Shown: positions 22,293-31,035, counted from the first letter of the stretch. The stretch is DNA of 35,677 nt from Pseudomonas viridiflava (GCF_001642795.1 NZ_LKEH01000047.1:335484-371160), one strand, 5' to 3'. The notes: generated from the sequence alone by a model not told the origin. Numbers and translations: made by a program.

Positions 22293-23318
22293 ATGACCCT
22301 GTTGCTGTTACTTCGGCGTCACGCCTCGGTGTTCTTCGAACGATTCGGCTGGGCCGGTATTGGCGTCCTGCTGCTGACGCACTACATCGTCTCTTGGCTG
22401 TTGCTGACGCTGGCGGGCGAGGAGCATCTGGTTCAGGGGGTCGATTTCACCTACTTCTACCTCACGACGGCGACCACGGTCGGGTATGGCGACCTGTCGC
22501 CCAAGTCCGAATGGGGCAAGCTCATTACCACCACCTGGATCATGCTGGGCGGTATCGCCTTGCTGACGACCGTCATTGGCAAGGCGTCGACTTCGGTCGG
22601 TGACATCTGGAGAAGAAACATGAAAGGACAGGGCGACTGCTCGGCTCTCACCGGCCATACCTTACTCGTCGGCTGGGACGGTGAAACCAGCGAACGCATC
22701 GTCGAGCTGCTCGGCCAGGACACGTCCACCAGCCGCACAGGACTGGTGATCTGTGACTCGATCATCACGGAAAACCCGATGCCGGGTCGTGCCTCGTTCA
22801 TCAAGGGCGATTCGCTGGACTCGCCAGCCGTGCTGCTGCGTGCCGGAGCCATCGGCGCGCAACGAATTCTGGTGCACACCCAGTCCGACAGCCTGACCCT
22901 GGCAATCGTGCTGACGCTCAAGAGTCTGGGGCCTACCGGGCATGTCGTGGCGCATTTCAACAATTCCGAACGGGCGGCGCTGGCCAGAACCTATGCCCCC
23001 GAACTGGAATGCACGTCGAACATGGCCATTGAAATGCTGGTGCGTTCGTCTCAGGATCCGGGCTCGAGTTCGGTGATCACCGAGTTGCTGTGCATCGGCG
23101 AGGGCGCCACGCAGTTCCGCCACGTGCTGCCAGACAATTACACCTCATCCTGCGGCGACCTTTACATGCGCCTGCGTCAGGATTTCAACGCCACGCTGAT
23201 CGGCTATCGAGCCTCTGCCGTGGCGCAGTTTCAGATCAATCCCGCCAATGATGTACCTGTGCACGGTGGGGAAATTTTCTACATTGCCTCCAGTCGGCTT
23301 CAAGGAGATGCGCTATGA
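22293..23318 (+). CDS. Potassium channel family protein with TrkA-N/RCK domain
   Basis: 341 residues. Two membrane helices (about 19-41 and 70-95) flank a pore loop with the potassium selectivity filter TTATTVGYGDL (61-68). A RCK/TrkA-N-like Rossmann domain begins near GHTLLVGWDGETSERIVELL, with segments KGDSLDSPAVLLRAGAIGAQRILVHT and a regulatory C-terminal part. The Rossmann motif is degenerate (GWDGETS rather than GxGxxG), so the ligand may not be NAD. Start chosen at ATG 22293, just before TM1; GTG at 22197 or 22230 would add unlikely leader sequence. It overlaps the next gene by four bases. This gene is not part of E. coli yjf. Confidence 0.85.
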   Translation: MTLLLLLRRHASVFFERFGWAGIGVLLLTHYIVSWLLLTLAGEEHLVQGVDFTYFYLTTATTVGYGDLSPKSEWGKLITTTWIMLGGIALLTTVIGKASTSVGDIWRRNMKGQGDCSALTGHTLLVGWDGETSERIVELLGQDTSTSRTGLVICDSIITENPMPGRASFIKGDSLDSPAVLLRAGAIGAQRILVHTQSDSLTLAIVLTLKSLGPTGHVVAHFNNSERAALARTYAPELECTSNMAIEMLVRSSQDPGSSSVITELLCIGEGATQFRHVLPDNYTSSCGDLYMRLRQDFNATLIGYRASAVAQFQINPANDVPVHGGEIFYIASSRLQGDAL

Positions 23319-23977
23319 GTTGGTTCAAACGTGCCATGGGGCTGGAAGCGCCCAAGACGTCGGCCAGTGCCAACGGAACGACGGGCTTTTCCAGTCCTCT
23401 GGGCCTGGCCTCCGGACGGATGCTGTGCCTGGACAGCTCGCTGAAGATGCTGCTCGACGGGCATTCCTATGTGGTCATTCCCGGCGACGAAAAGGTCTGG
23501 TCGGTTGGCCGTATCGACCTCGGTCAGTCCATGGCGCTTCAGCGTTTCTATCTGGATAACGAAGACTACTTTCTGCAAGTGGTCACCAATGGCCCGGCGC
23601 CTGAAGATATTCAGGACATCATCCTGTTCGGCTATTACAGTGCCTCGCCGATCACCAGCAAGGACGAGTTGCTGCGCCTGACCGGACCTGCGTCGAAGAT
23701 CGGGCTGCCGACCTACGAGCACGAAGGCGAGGTATTCGAAAGGCAATGGGGAACCGAACCCGGACAGACCGAGCTGACGCCGCTGGACGAAGACGTCGTC
23801 AGCCCTGACGGCGCCTATCGCGTCAAACACCTGAGCATGCTGTACGCCCGTGAGACAGGCCTGATCAATCGTCGGGAGTTCCTGCTGTTCTCGGTCGAGG
23901 AAGACGAGGAGGGCGAGATCACCGTCACCACGGCGGTTGGCGTGACGCTGCAATCCACTGATATCAACGTTCTATGA
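23315..23977 (+). CDS. yjfK: DUF2491 family protein (YjfK-like)
   Basis: 220 residues, soluble. Begins MSWFKRAMGLEAP and contains LGLASGRMLCLDSSLKMLLDG, then YLDNEDYFLQVVTNG and a DEDVVSPDGAYRVKHLSMLYARE segment, characteristic of DUF2491/YjfK. Function unknown. ATG overlaps the channel gene (ATGA), with AAGGAG upstream. Length equals E. coli YjfK (219). Confidence 0.87.
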   Translation: MSWFKRAMGLEAPKTSASANGTTGFSSPLGLASGRMLCLDSSLKMLLDGHSYVVIPGDEKVWSVGRIDLGQSMALQRFYLDNEDYFLQVVTNGPAPEDIQDIILFGYYSASPITSKDELLRLTGPASKIGLPTYEHEGEVFERQWGTEPGQTELTPLDEDVVSPDGAYRVKHLSMLYARETGLINRREFLLFSVEEDEEGEITVTTAVGVTLQSTDINVL

Positions 23978-23990
23978 CAAGGAAATCCTC

Positions 23991-24416
23991 ATGATCGACG
24001 CGCTTCGTATGTCGCTCAACGCCACTGCGGTGTTCGGTTTTGTGATGTACATCCTGGTGGCGGCCATCCTGTTCGCCCTGTTCCAGTTCATCTACAGCCG
24101 CATCACGCCGCACAAGGAATTCGCGCTGATCCGCGAGAACAACAGCGCCGCCGCACTTGCGCTGGGTGGTTCGCTGATCGGTTTCGCGCTGCCAGCCAGC
24201 AACATCATCACGTACAGCATCAGCATTCTGGACGTGATCGTCTGGGTGGTGATCGCAGCCGTGGTGCAACTGGCCGCGTTTGGCGTCACCAGCGTGGTGC
24301 TCAAAGGGCTGTCGACGCGCATTGCCAAGGGCGAAACAGCTGCCGCCATCTACTCGGCCAGCGTCGCGATCAGCGTCGGTCTCCTCAACGCAGCCTGCAT
24401 GACCCCTTCGGTCTGA
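23991..24416 (+). CDS. yjfL: DUF350 inner-membrane protein (YjfL-like)
   Basis: 141 residues with four membrane helices in two repeats: VFGFVMYILVAAILFALFQFIYSRITPHKEFALI and SAAALALGGSLIGFALPASNI, then a second pair ending in AAIYSASVAISVGLLNAAC. The KEFALIRENNSAAAL loop is the DUF350 signature. Members are small membrane proteins of unknown function that occur next to PspA-like genes. Ribosome site AAGGA upstream; 13 bases after DUF2491. Confidence 0.9.
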   Translation: MIDALRMSLNATAVFGFVMYILVAAILFALFQFIYSRITPHKEFALIRENNSAAALALGGSLIGFALPASNIITYSISILDVIVWVVIAAVVQLAAFGVTSVVLKGLSTRIAKGETAAAIYSASVAISVGLLNAACMTPSV

Positions 24417-24443
24417 CAGCAGCGACGGTCAAGGAGACTCTCG

Positions 24444-25247
24444 ATGAGACGCAGTTCAGTAAAATGGGTGCTCGCCAGCACGCTGCCTCTGGCCATTTCC
24501 GGCTGTGGCGCTGCAGACGAGGAGCCCAACTTCACGGCGCGGGCCAGCTTCAAGTCGGTCCAGGAATGCACCGAATCCAAGGTTCCGGTCGATGTTTGCT
24601 CGGATGCCTTCATGAAGGCAATGTCGGATCACAGGGCCATAGCTCCGGTCTACGATGACAAGGCTTCGTGTGATGCCGATTTCATCCCGGATTACTGCCA
24701 GGTCACGTCCGACGGCAAGTACATGCCCAAAATGGGCGGGTTCGAGCTGGGGTTTGAAGGCAATGTGCCCAAGGATGCTCTGGAACGGGCCCAGCAGGAA
24801 GTGGCACAGACTGCACCACCCGGCATGAGCGGCACCACCGGACTGTTGACCGGCCTGCTGATCGGCAACCTGATGAGCAATGGCTTTGGTGGTGGCAGCC
24901 GCTACTACTCGCAGCCTATCTACCAGACTCGCGACGACCGCAGCTCGGGCTCGTTCGGTTATTACGGCTCGTCGTTGCCGAGCCAGATGGAGCGTGGCAA
25001 GACTTTCGGCAGCTCGACCCAGGCACGCTCAGGCTCCGGCAGCTACGACAGGAATACGCTGGGTCGAAGTCTCGGCAGTTCCGGTTCAGGCTCAGGCTCG
25101 AGTTCGGGGTCCAGCTTCGGGTCACGCTCCAGTTCCGGGTCATCGGTGTCTTCGACGATCTCGCGCGGTGGCTTCGGCAGTCAGGCGTCTGCGCGCAGCG
25201 GCTGGGGTGGCAAGAGCAGCAGTAGCAGTAGCAGTTTTGGAGGCTGA
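24444..25247 (+). CDS. yjfM: DUF1190 lipoprotein (YjfM-like)
   Basis: 267 residues. Signal peptide with lipobox ISGC gives a mature N-terminal Cys21; the next residues (GAADEE) carry no Asp at +2, so sorting to the outer membrane is expected by the E. coli rule. Residues 35-150 are the DUF1190 part, with paired cysteines (ECTESKVPVDVC, CDADFIPDYC) that may form disulfides. The last 110 residues are a Ser/Gly/Arg low-complexity tail. E. coli YjfM is similar but somewhat shorter. GGAG upstream of the ATG; 27 bases after DUF350. Confidence 0.85.
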   Translation: MRRSSVKWVLASTLPLAISGCGAADEEPNFTARASFKSVQECTESKVPVDVCSDAFMKAMSDHRAIAPVYDDKASCDADFIPDYCQVTSDGKYMPKMGGFELGFEGNVPKDALERAQQEVAQTAPPGMSGTTGLLTGLLIGNLMSNGFGGGSRYYSQPIYQTRDDRSSGSFGYYGSSLPSQMERGKTFGSSTQARSGSGSYDRNTLGRSLGSSGSGSGSSSGSSFGSRSSSGSSVSSTISRGGFGSQASARSGWGGKSSSSSSSFGG

Positions 25248-25259
25248 CGGATCCGGCCC

Positions 25260-26417
25260 ATGAAAAAGATCAGCATCGAAGAACGACCTGACTGGCAAGC
25301 CACCGTCGAGCGTGAGGGGTTCAACTTCCACACCATCGACGGCGAACGCTACTGGGATGAACGCGGGTATTACCTGTTCACCGAACAGCAGATCACCCGC
25401 GATCTGGAAGCGCCGACCCAGGAACTGCATCAGATGTGCATGGATGCCGTGGGACGGATCGTGGACAGCGAAGAGCTGCTGCGCCAGCTCGCCATTCCGG
25501 AAGCGTTCTTCGACCTGATCCGCACCTCATGGAAGCAGGGTCACCCGCACCTCTATGCACGGTTTGACTTCGCCTACGATGGCAGCGGTCCGGCAAAGAT
25601 GTACGAGATCAATGCCGATACCCCGACCAGCCTGATGGAGGCCGGGGCGGTGCAGTTGCTGTGGCTGGAAGAGCAGATGGCGCGCGGTGTTCTGCCTGCT
25701 CATGCCACTCAGTTCAACTCCATTGCCGAAGACCTTGTGCGAGCGTTCGCCGAGTTTCCCCGTCAGGGACCGTTTCATTTTTCGGCGATGTCGGGTTCAG
25801 TCGAGGATCGCGGCACCACTGATTTTCTGCGGCGGATGGCGGCTCATGTCGGCATCGACGCCCGACACATCGACATCGAGGACATCGGTCTGACCGCCGA
25901 CGGACGCTTTGTCGACCTGGACGCACAGCCCATCGAACGTCTGTTCAAGCTGCATGCCTGGGAACACATCTTTAACGAGTCGTTCGGCGAGTATGTCGCG
26001 GCCAGCGGCACACAGTTCGTCGAGCCGGCCTGGAAGGCCATTCTCAGCAACAAAGGCATTCTGCCGCTGCTGTGGCAATTCAACGAAGGCCATCCCAACC
26101 TGCTGGAGTCCCACGTGGATCGTGATCCCCGGCAGGCTGTGCCCAGAGGCTGGGTACGCAAGCCGTACTTCTCCCGCGAAGGCGCCAACATCGAGATGCG
26201 CACACCGGGTGATCAGGTCATTGCTGTCGATGGGCCGTATACCGATGCGCCTTACATCATGCAGGCGTACTCGCCACTGCCGCGATTCGACGACAGCTAT
26301 ACGCTGATCGGTTCCTGGGTGATCGGTGATCTGGCCTCGGGTATCGGCATCCGGGAAGACGACAGCCTGATCACCAAGGACTCCAGCCGTTTCCTGCCTC
26401 ACGTCGTCATCGACTGA
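25260..26417 (+). CDS. yjfC: Glutathionylspermidine-synthase-like ATP-grasp protein (YjfC-like)
   Basis: 385 residues, last gene of the operon. It resembles the synthetase half of GspS: RFDFAYDGSGPAKMYEINADTPTSLMEAGAVQ (ATP/Mg-binding core, Asp/Glu/Asn cluster), KLHAWEHIFNES, GILPLLWQFNEGHPNLLES, and the C-terminal WVRKPYFSREGANI plus SWVIGDLASGIGIRED. Such proteins lack the amidase domain of full GspS. They are predicted to form an amide bond to a peptide or polyamine, but the substrates of YjfC are not known. Length equals E. coli YjfC (387). Weak ribosome site, 12 bases after the lipoprotein gene. Confidence 0.88.
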   Translation: MKKISIEERPDWQATVEREGFNFHTIDGERYWDERGYYLFTEQQITRDLEAPTQELHQMCMDAVGRIVDSEELLRQLAIPEAFFDLIRTSWKQGHPHLYARFDFAYDGSGPAKMYEINADTPTSLMEAGAVQLLWLEEQMARGVLPAHATQFNSIAEDLVRAFAEFPRQGPFHFSAMSGSVEDRGTTDFLRRMAAHVGIDARHIDIEDIGLTADGRFVDLDAQPIERLFKLHAWEHIFNESFGEYVAASGTQFVEPAWKAILSNKGILPLLWQFNEGHPNLLESHVDRDPRQAVPRGWVRKPYFSREGANIEMRTPGDQVIAVDGPYTDAPYIMQAYSPLPRFDDSYTLIGSWVIGDLASGIGIREDDSLITKDSSRFLPHVVID

Positions 26418-26436
26418 TTGCGACCGACACGTTCTG

Positions 26437-26592
26437 TATCAGGCTGGCTGATAGCGCATCAATCACAGTCAATGCGCTTAACAAAAGATAACGACATGTC
26501 GATTGTCAGCCATTTGCAAAACTGCCTAGGATGGCGAGGCTTGCAAAAGGTAAGGCCAGAGCGCTCGCGAGCGTTTGACCCGTGCGAACGGG
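26437..26592. promoter_or_regulatory. Inverted and direct repeats upstream of the BNR-protein gene
   Basis: The 214-bp gap 26418-26631 holds TATCAG/CTGATA arms (26437-26453), two direct copies of TTGCAAAA 27 bases apart (26514-26521 and 26541-26548), a perfect 12-bp palindrome CGCTCGCGAGCG (26562-26573), and a CCCGT-GCGA-ACGGG hairpin with a GNRA-type loop (26579-26592). The promoter of the BNR-RND unit should lie here, but no clear -35/-10 pair stands out. Confidence 0.4.
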
Positions 26593-26631
26593 CCGGTGTC
26601 AGAGCCTAATAACAATAAGAGGGGAACGTCC

Positions 26632-27678
26632 ATGAGTGAGCCTGTCTATCGGCGCACCCGGTTACGCGCGGGCATGTCCCTGGCAATCCTGATGGCGTGC
26701 ACGGTGTCTGCACCGCTCATGGCCGCGACCGATCCGGCGCCAGCCGCGACCACCAGCACGACCGGCATTTATGCCATTGAATCAGCGAAAGCCGCTCGCG
26801 GCCTGCTGCTGGACATCGCCCACGCAGGGGCTCGACTGGTCGCAGTCGGCGATCACGGCCATATTCTTTATTCCGATGATCAGGGCAAGAGCTGGGTCCA
26901 GGCCCGCGTGCCGACTCGCCAGTTGCTGACCGCCGTCTATTTTGTCGACGAACAGCACGGGTGGGCGGTGGGACACGACGCACAGATCCTCGCCAGCAGC
27001 GATGGTGGCAAGAACTGGAACAAACAGTTCGAAGACCTGGCCCGCGAGGCGCCGTTGCTGGATGTCTGGTTCAAGGACCTGCAGAACGGTCTGGCCGTCG
27101 GGGCCTACGGTGCCTTGTTGACCACCACTGACGGCGGACAGCACTGGGAAGACGTCAGCGATCGGCTGGACAACGAAGATCAATACCACCTCAACGGCAT
27201 TGCTCAGGTCAAGGACGCTGGGCTATTCATCGTCGGCGAGGCTGGCAGCATGTTTCGCTCCCATGATGAAGGGCAGACCTGGGAAAAGCTTGACGGTCCC
27301 TATCAGGGCTCGCTGTTCGGGGTGATCGGTACCGCCAGCCCTTCGACGCTGCTGGCCTATGGTTTGCGCGGCAACCTGTTCCGCTCCACTGACTTTGGTG
27401 ACACCTGGCAGCCCATTGAGCTGCAGGGCGCACGCGGCCCGCTGGAATTCGGCCTGGCCAGTGCTTCGCTGCTGGCTGATGGCTCGCTGGTGCTGGTCGG
27501 CAATGGCGGCAGTGTGATGCGCAGCAGCGACGACGGCGAAACCTTTCAGGTCTTCAACCGCCCCGACCGGATCTCGCTGGCGGGTGTGACCTCCAATCTT
27601 CAAGGCAATCTGATTCTGGTAGGTCAAGGAGGCGTTCGCATCGCCTCGCCAACGGGCGCCGAGACGACCCAACAATAA
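26632..27678 (+). CDS. Secreted BNR/YCF48-like beta-propeller protein
   Basis: 348 residues from the ATG at 26632 (GAGGGG upstream). Basic N-terminus and hydrophobic stretch (about 13-31, ending PLMA) form a Sec signal peptide, so the protein is periplasmic. At least six Asp-box (SxDxGxxW-type) repeats are visible: YSDDQGKSW, SSDGGKNW, TTDGGQHW, SHDEGQTW, STDFGDTW and SSDDGETF, implying a seven-bladed propeller similar to the plant/cyanobacterial YCF48. Such genes in pseudomonads are repeatedly found in front of an MMPL/RND exporter, as here (27 bases downstream), and are probably assembly or adaptor factors for it. Confidence 0.85.
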   Translation: MSEPVYRRTRLRAGMSLAILMACTVSAPLMAATDPAPAATTSTTGIYAIESAKAARGLLLDIAHAGARLVAVGDHGHILYSDDQGKSWVQARVPTRQLLTAVYFVDEQHGWAVGHDAQILASSDGGKNWNKQFEDLAREAPLLDVWFKDLQNGLAVGAYGALLTTTDGGQHWEDVSDRLDNEDQYHLNGIAQVKDAGLFIVGEAGSMFRSHDEGQTWEKLDGPYQGSLFGVIGTASPSTLLAYGLRGNLFRSTDFGDTWQPIELQGARGPLEFGLASASLLADGSLVLVGNGGSVMRSSDDGETFQVFNRPDRISLAGVTSNLQGNLILVGQGGVRIASPTGAETTQQ

Positions 27679-27705
27679 GACCTTTCAGGGCGGGGACATT
27701 CAGGC

Positions 27706-30096
27706 ATGACCAATCTTCAACACACCCAGCATTCCGGCGGAAAAGAGACCTTTCTTGAACGCCTGATCTTCAACAACCGCCCGGCCGTGATCATTCTGTG
27801 CCTGCTGGCCAGTATTTTTCTGTTCTGGCAGGCCACCCAGGTTCGCCCGTCCACCAGCTTCGAGAAGATGATTCCGCTGTCCCATCCGTTCATCCAGAAC
27901 ATGATGGCGCACCGCAACGATCTCGCGAACCTGGGTAACACCGTGCGTATCTCGGTGGAGGCCAGGGATGGCGACATCTTTTCCAAGCAGTACATGGAGA
28001 CGCTGCGCCAGATCAGCGACGAGGTGTTCTACATCCCCGGCGTCGACCGCTCCGGCCTGAAATCGCTGTGGAGCCCGAGCGTACGCTGGACCGAAGTCAC
28101 GGAGGAGGGCTTTGCCGGTGGCGAAGTGATTCCGCAGAGTTACAACGGTTCGGATGAGAGTCTGGACCTGTTGCGCAACAACATACTCAAGTCCGGGCAG
28201 GTCGGACGATTGGTGGCCAACGACTTCAAATCCAGCATCATCGATGTGCCGTTGCAGGAGTCCTACCCGGACCCTGCTGATCAGGGCAAGTTGCTGGCGC
28301 TGGACTATCAGCAGTTCTCGCACCAGCTCGAAGAGAAGATTCGCGACAAGTACGAAGCCCAGAACCCCAACATCAAGATTCACATTGTCGGTTTCGCCAA
28401 GAAGGTCGGTGATCTGATCGACGGCCTGTTCATGGTGGTGATGTTCTTCGGCATCGCCTTTCTGATCACGCTGGTTCTGCTGATCTGGTTCACCCGCTGC
28501 CTTCGCAGCACCATCGCCGTGCTGATCACCACGTTGATTGCGGTGATCTGGCAACTGGGGCTGATGCATGTCGTGGGGTTCGGTATCGACCCGTACTCAA
28601 TGCTGGTGCCGTTCCTGATCTTTGCCATCGGCATTTCCCATGGCGTGCAGAAGATCAACGGTATCGCCTTGCAATCCAGCGACGCCGAAAACGCATTGAT
28701 GGCGGCGAAGCGTACTTTCCGTCAGCTGTTCCTGCCGGGCATGATCGCGATTCTGGCCGACGCCGTGGGTTTCATCACGCTGCTGATCATTGATATCGGC
28801 GTGATTCGCGAGCTGGCCATCGGGGCGTCCATCGGTGTCGCGGTGATCGTGTTCACCAACCTGATCCTGCTGCCAGTGGCCATTTCCTACGCAGGCATCA
28901 GCAAGCGGGCGATCAATCGCAGCAAGCAGGACGCGGTGTCCGAGCATCCGTTCTGGCGGCTGCTGTCCAACTTTGCCAGCGCAAAGGTCGCGCCGGTCTC
29001 CATTGTGCTGGCGCTGCTCGCCTTCGGTGGCGGCCTCTGGTACAGCCAGAACCTCAAGATCGGCGACCTGGACCAGGGCGCGCCGGAGCTGCGTCCCGAT
29101 TCACGCTACAACAAGGACAACGCGTTCATCATCAGTCACTACTCCACCAGTTCGGACGTGCTGGTGGTGATGGTCAAGACGCCTCCAGAAGGCTGCTCGG
29201 CCTATCCGACGATGTCGGCGATCAACGAACTGGCCTGGAAGATGGAGAACACTCAGGGCGTGCAATCGGCCATCTCGCTGGTGACGGTTTCCAAGCAGGT
29301 CATCAAGGGCATGAACGAGGGCAACCTGAAATGGGAAACTCTGTCGCGTAACAAGGACGTGCTCAACAACTCCATTGCCCGTGCCGATGGCCTGTACAAC
29401 AACACCTGTTCGCTGGCACCCCTGCTGGTGTTCCTCAACGACCACAAGGCCGAAACCCTTGACCGTGCGGTACATGCGGTGCAGGACTTCGCCAAAGAGA
29501 ACGACCGCCCGGACATGCAGTTCTTGCTGGCTGCGGGTAACGCCGGTATCGAAGCGGCGACCAACGAGGTGATCAAGAAGTCCGAGCTGACCATCCTGAT
29601 TCTGGTCTACATCTGCGTCGCCGCCATGTGCATGATCACCTTCCGCTCCTGGGCGGCGACGCTGTGCATCGTGCTGCCGCTGGTCCTGACCTCGGTGCTG
29701 GGCAACGCGCTGATGGCGTTCATGGGCATCGGCGTGAAAGTCGCGACCTTGCCGGTGGTGGCACTGGGCGTGGGGATCGGGGTCGATTACGGTATCTACA
29801 TCTACAGCCGTCTGGAGAGTTTCCTGCGCGCCGGACTGCCGTTGCAGGAGGCCTATTACGAAACCCTCAAGTCCACGGGCAAGGCGGTGCTGTTTACCGG
29901 TCTGTGTCTGGCAATTGGCGTGTGCACCTGGATCTTCTCGGCGATCAAGTTCCAGGCCGACATGGGCCTGATGCTGACCTTCATGCTGCTGTGGAACATG
30001 TTCGGCGCACTGTGGCTGCTGCCAGCACTGGCGCGGTTCCTGATCAAACCGGAGAAAATGGCGGGCAAGGTGGGGAATTCACTGTTTTCGCATTGA
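27706..30096 (+). CDS. RND/MMPL-type exporter
   Basis: 796 residues. TM1 at about 27-45, a periplasmic domain to about 240, five packed helices up to about 400, TM7 near 435, a second periplasmic domain (about 460-625) and a final helix bundle. The conserved core of the family is seen twice: GISHGVQKINGI in the first bundle and VVALGVGIGVDYGIYIYSRLES in the second. It resembles the MMPL/hopanoid-transport branch more than the drug-efflux AcrB branch (which exceeds 1,000 residues) and has no partner membrane-fusion or outer-membrane gene here. Lipid or hydrophobic substrate export is likely. Operon with the BNR protein. Confidence 0.88.
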   Translation: MTNLQHTQHSGGKETFLERLIFNNRPAVIILCLLASIFLFWQATQVRPSTSFEKMIPLSHPFIQNMMAHRNDLANLGNTVRISVEARDGDIFSKQYMETLRQISDEVFYIPGVDRSGLKSLWSPSVRWTEVTEEGFAGGEVIPQSYNGSDESLDLLRNNILKSGQVGRLVANDFKSSIIDVPLQESYPDPADQGKLLALDYQQFSHQLEEKIRDKYEAQNPNIKIHIVGFAKKVGDLIDGLFMVVMFFGIAFLITLVLLIWFTRCLRSTIAVLITTLIAVIWQLGLMHVVGFGIDPYSMLVPFLIFAIGISHGVQKINGIALQSSDAENALMAAKRTFRQLFLPGMIAILADAVGFITLLIIDIGVIRELAIGASIGVAVIVFTNLILLPVAISYAGISKRAINRSKQDAVSEHPFWRLLSNFASAKVAPVSIVLALLAFGGGLWYSQNLKIGDLDQGAPELRPDSRYNKDNAFIISHYSTSSDVLVVMVKTPPEGCSAYPTMSAINELAWKMENTQGVQSAISLVTVSKQVIKGMNEGNLKWETLSRNKDVLNNSIARADGLYNNTCSLAPLLVFLNDHKAETLDRAVHAVQDFAKENDRPDMQFLLAAGNAGIEAATNEVIKKSELTILILVYICVAAMCMITFRSWAATLCIVLPLVLTSVLGNALMAFMGIGVKVATLPVVALGVGIGVDYGIYIYSRLESFLRAGLPLQEAYYETLKSTGKAVLFTGLCLAIGVCTWIFSAIKFQADMGLMLTFMLLWNMFGALWLLPALARFLIKPEKMAGKVGNSLFSH

Positions 30097-30155
30097 TAAG
30101 GCGGTGGCGCATGAGTGTGCCAACGCTATACAGTCGCGAGACATAAACGCAACCC

Positions 30156-30247
30156 CCCGTGGGAGGCGGCTTGCCGGCGATGCGGATTTTCAGTCGATAC
30201 ATCAGTGACTGGTCTTACGCTATCGCCGGCAAGCCGCCTCCCACGGG
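30156..30247. repeat. REP pair (BIME-like), inverted
   Basis: A 26-base unit starting CCCGTGGGAGGCGGCTTGCC (30156-30181) is followed after 40 bases by its perfect reverse complement (30222-30247). This is the classical paired REP arrangement of fluorescent pseudomonads, mobilised by RAYT transposases elsewhere in the genome. It sits in the convergent gap between the exporter and gntR genes and may serve as a bidirectional terminator. Confidence 0.92.
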
Positions 30248-30321
30248 TTGTATGTTCAGCCAGTCATTAACGGTTTAGCCCTGTCCTGCGCTTTTCCGGG
30301 TTTGTGCATCGCACCTGCCAA

Positions 30322-31035
30322 TCAAACCCCGCCGAGCACGACCGTCAGCGCGTTGCGCGCATCGTCCAGTTGCACCAGTGAAGCATGGCGGGCGGCGAGG
30401 GCGTCGCGGTTCTGGATGGCGGTGAGGATGGCCTTGTGACGCGGCATGGCCAGCTCGTGCAGGTTGGGCCGCTTGTTGGAATACTTCAGCGCTTCGCGCA
30501 ACGCCAGTGAGAGCATGTTGCACAAGTGAGCCAACAGGTCATTGTGAGTCGCGTCGGCGATACGGCTGTGAAAATCCAGGTCAGGTTGCAGCAGGTCTTC
30601 CGGCGTCGGGGCCGCTTCCATGCGCTGGTACGCCTCATGAATCGACTCGATTTCCTCATCCGTCGCATGCTGCGCCGCCAGCGCTGCAACAGCGGGTTCG
30701 ATCACTGCGCGCACGCTGGTCAGCAGATTGAAGAACTCATTCTGCGGCGAGCTCTGCATCACCCAATGCAATACATCCGGATCCAGCAGGTGCCATTCGC
30801 GCCGTTCCTTGACCACCGTTCCGACGCGTGGCCTCGAGTAGACCAGACCCTTGGCCACCAATACCCGCGTGGCTTCACGCAGCACCGGACGGCTGACGGC
30901 GTACTCTTCGCAGAGCAGCGCCTCGGGAGGCAGTTTTTCGTCAGGTTTGAAACGACCGGATACGATCTGCATGCCCAGTTCCTGGACAATGCGCGCGTGC
31001 ATGCTTTTACGGTCTGAAGGCTTTCGGTAGTCCAT
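30322..31035 (-). CDS. GntR-family regulator, FadR/FCD subtype
   Basis: 237 residues from the ATG at 31033-31035 (MDYRKPSDRK). The winged helix covers about 10-80 (IVQELGMQIVSGRFKPDEKLPPEALLCEEYAVSRPVLREATRVLVAKGLV with RPRVGTVV as the wing). The all-helical FCD domain follows, with metal/ligand residues expected in LDFHSRIADATHNDLL (Asp, His) and MPRHKAILTAIQNRD (His). Such proteins bind sugar acids or other small carboxylates and repress their catabolic operons. It follows the dehydratase gene on the same strand, 121 bases away, with its own extended -10 promoter. A frame extension to 31095 lacks support. Confidence 0.9.
   Translation of the reverse strand: MDYRKPSDRKSMHARIVQELGMQIVSGRFKPDEKLPPEALLCEEYAVSRPVLREATRVLVAKGLVYSRPRVGTVVKERREWHLLDPDVLHWVMQSSPQNEFFNLLTSVRAVIEPAVAALAAQHATDEEIESIHEAYQRMEAAPTPEDLLQPDLDFHSRIADATHNDLLAHLCNMLSLALREALKYSNKRPNLHELAMPRHKAILTAIQNRDALAARHASLVQLDDARNALTVVLGGV

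Noticed and set aside
26575..26631. Longer start for the BNR protein at 26575
   Set aside because: It would place a polar stretch before the signal peptide; the ATG at 26632 has a GAGGGG site and a proper signal sequence.
30156..30247. Insertion-sequence ends flanking a lost transposon
   Set aside because: Sequence matches the known Pseudomonas REP core and the 40-bp interior is typical of a REP pair; no transposase or target duplication is seen.
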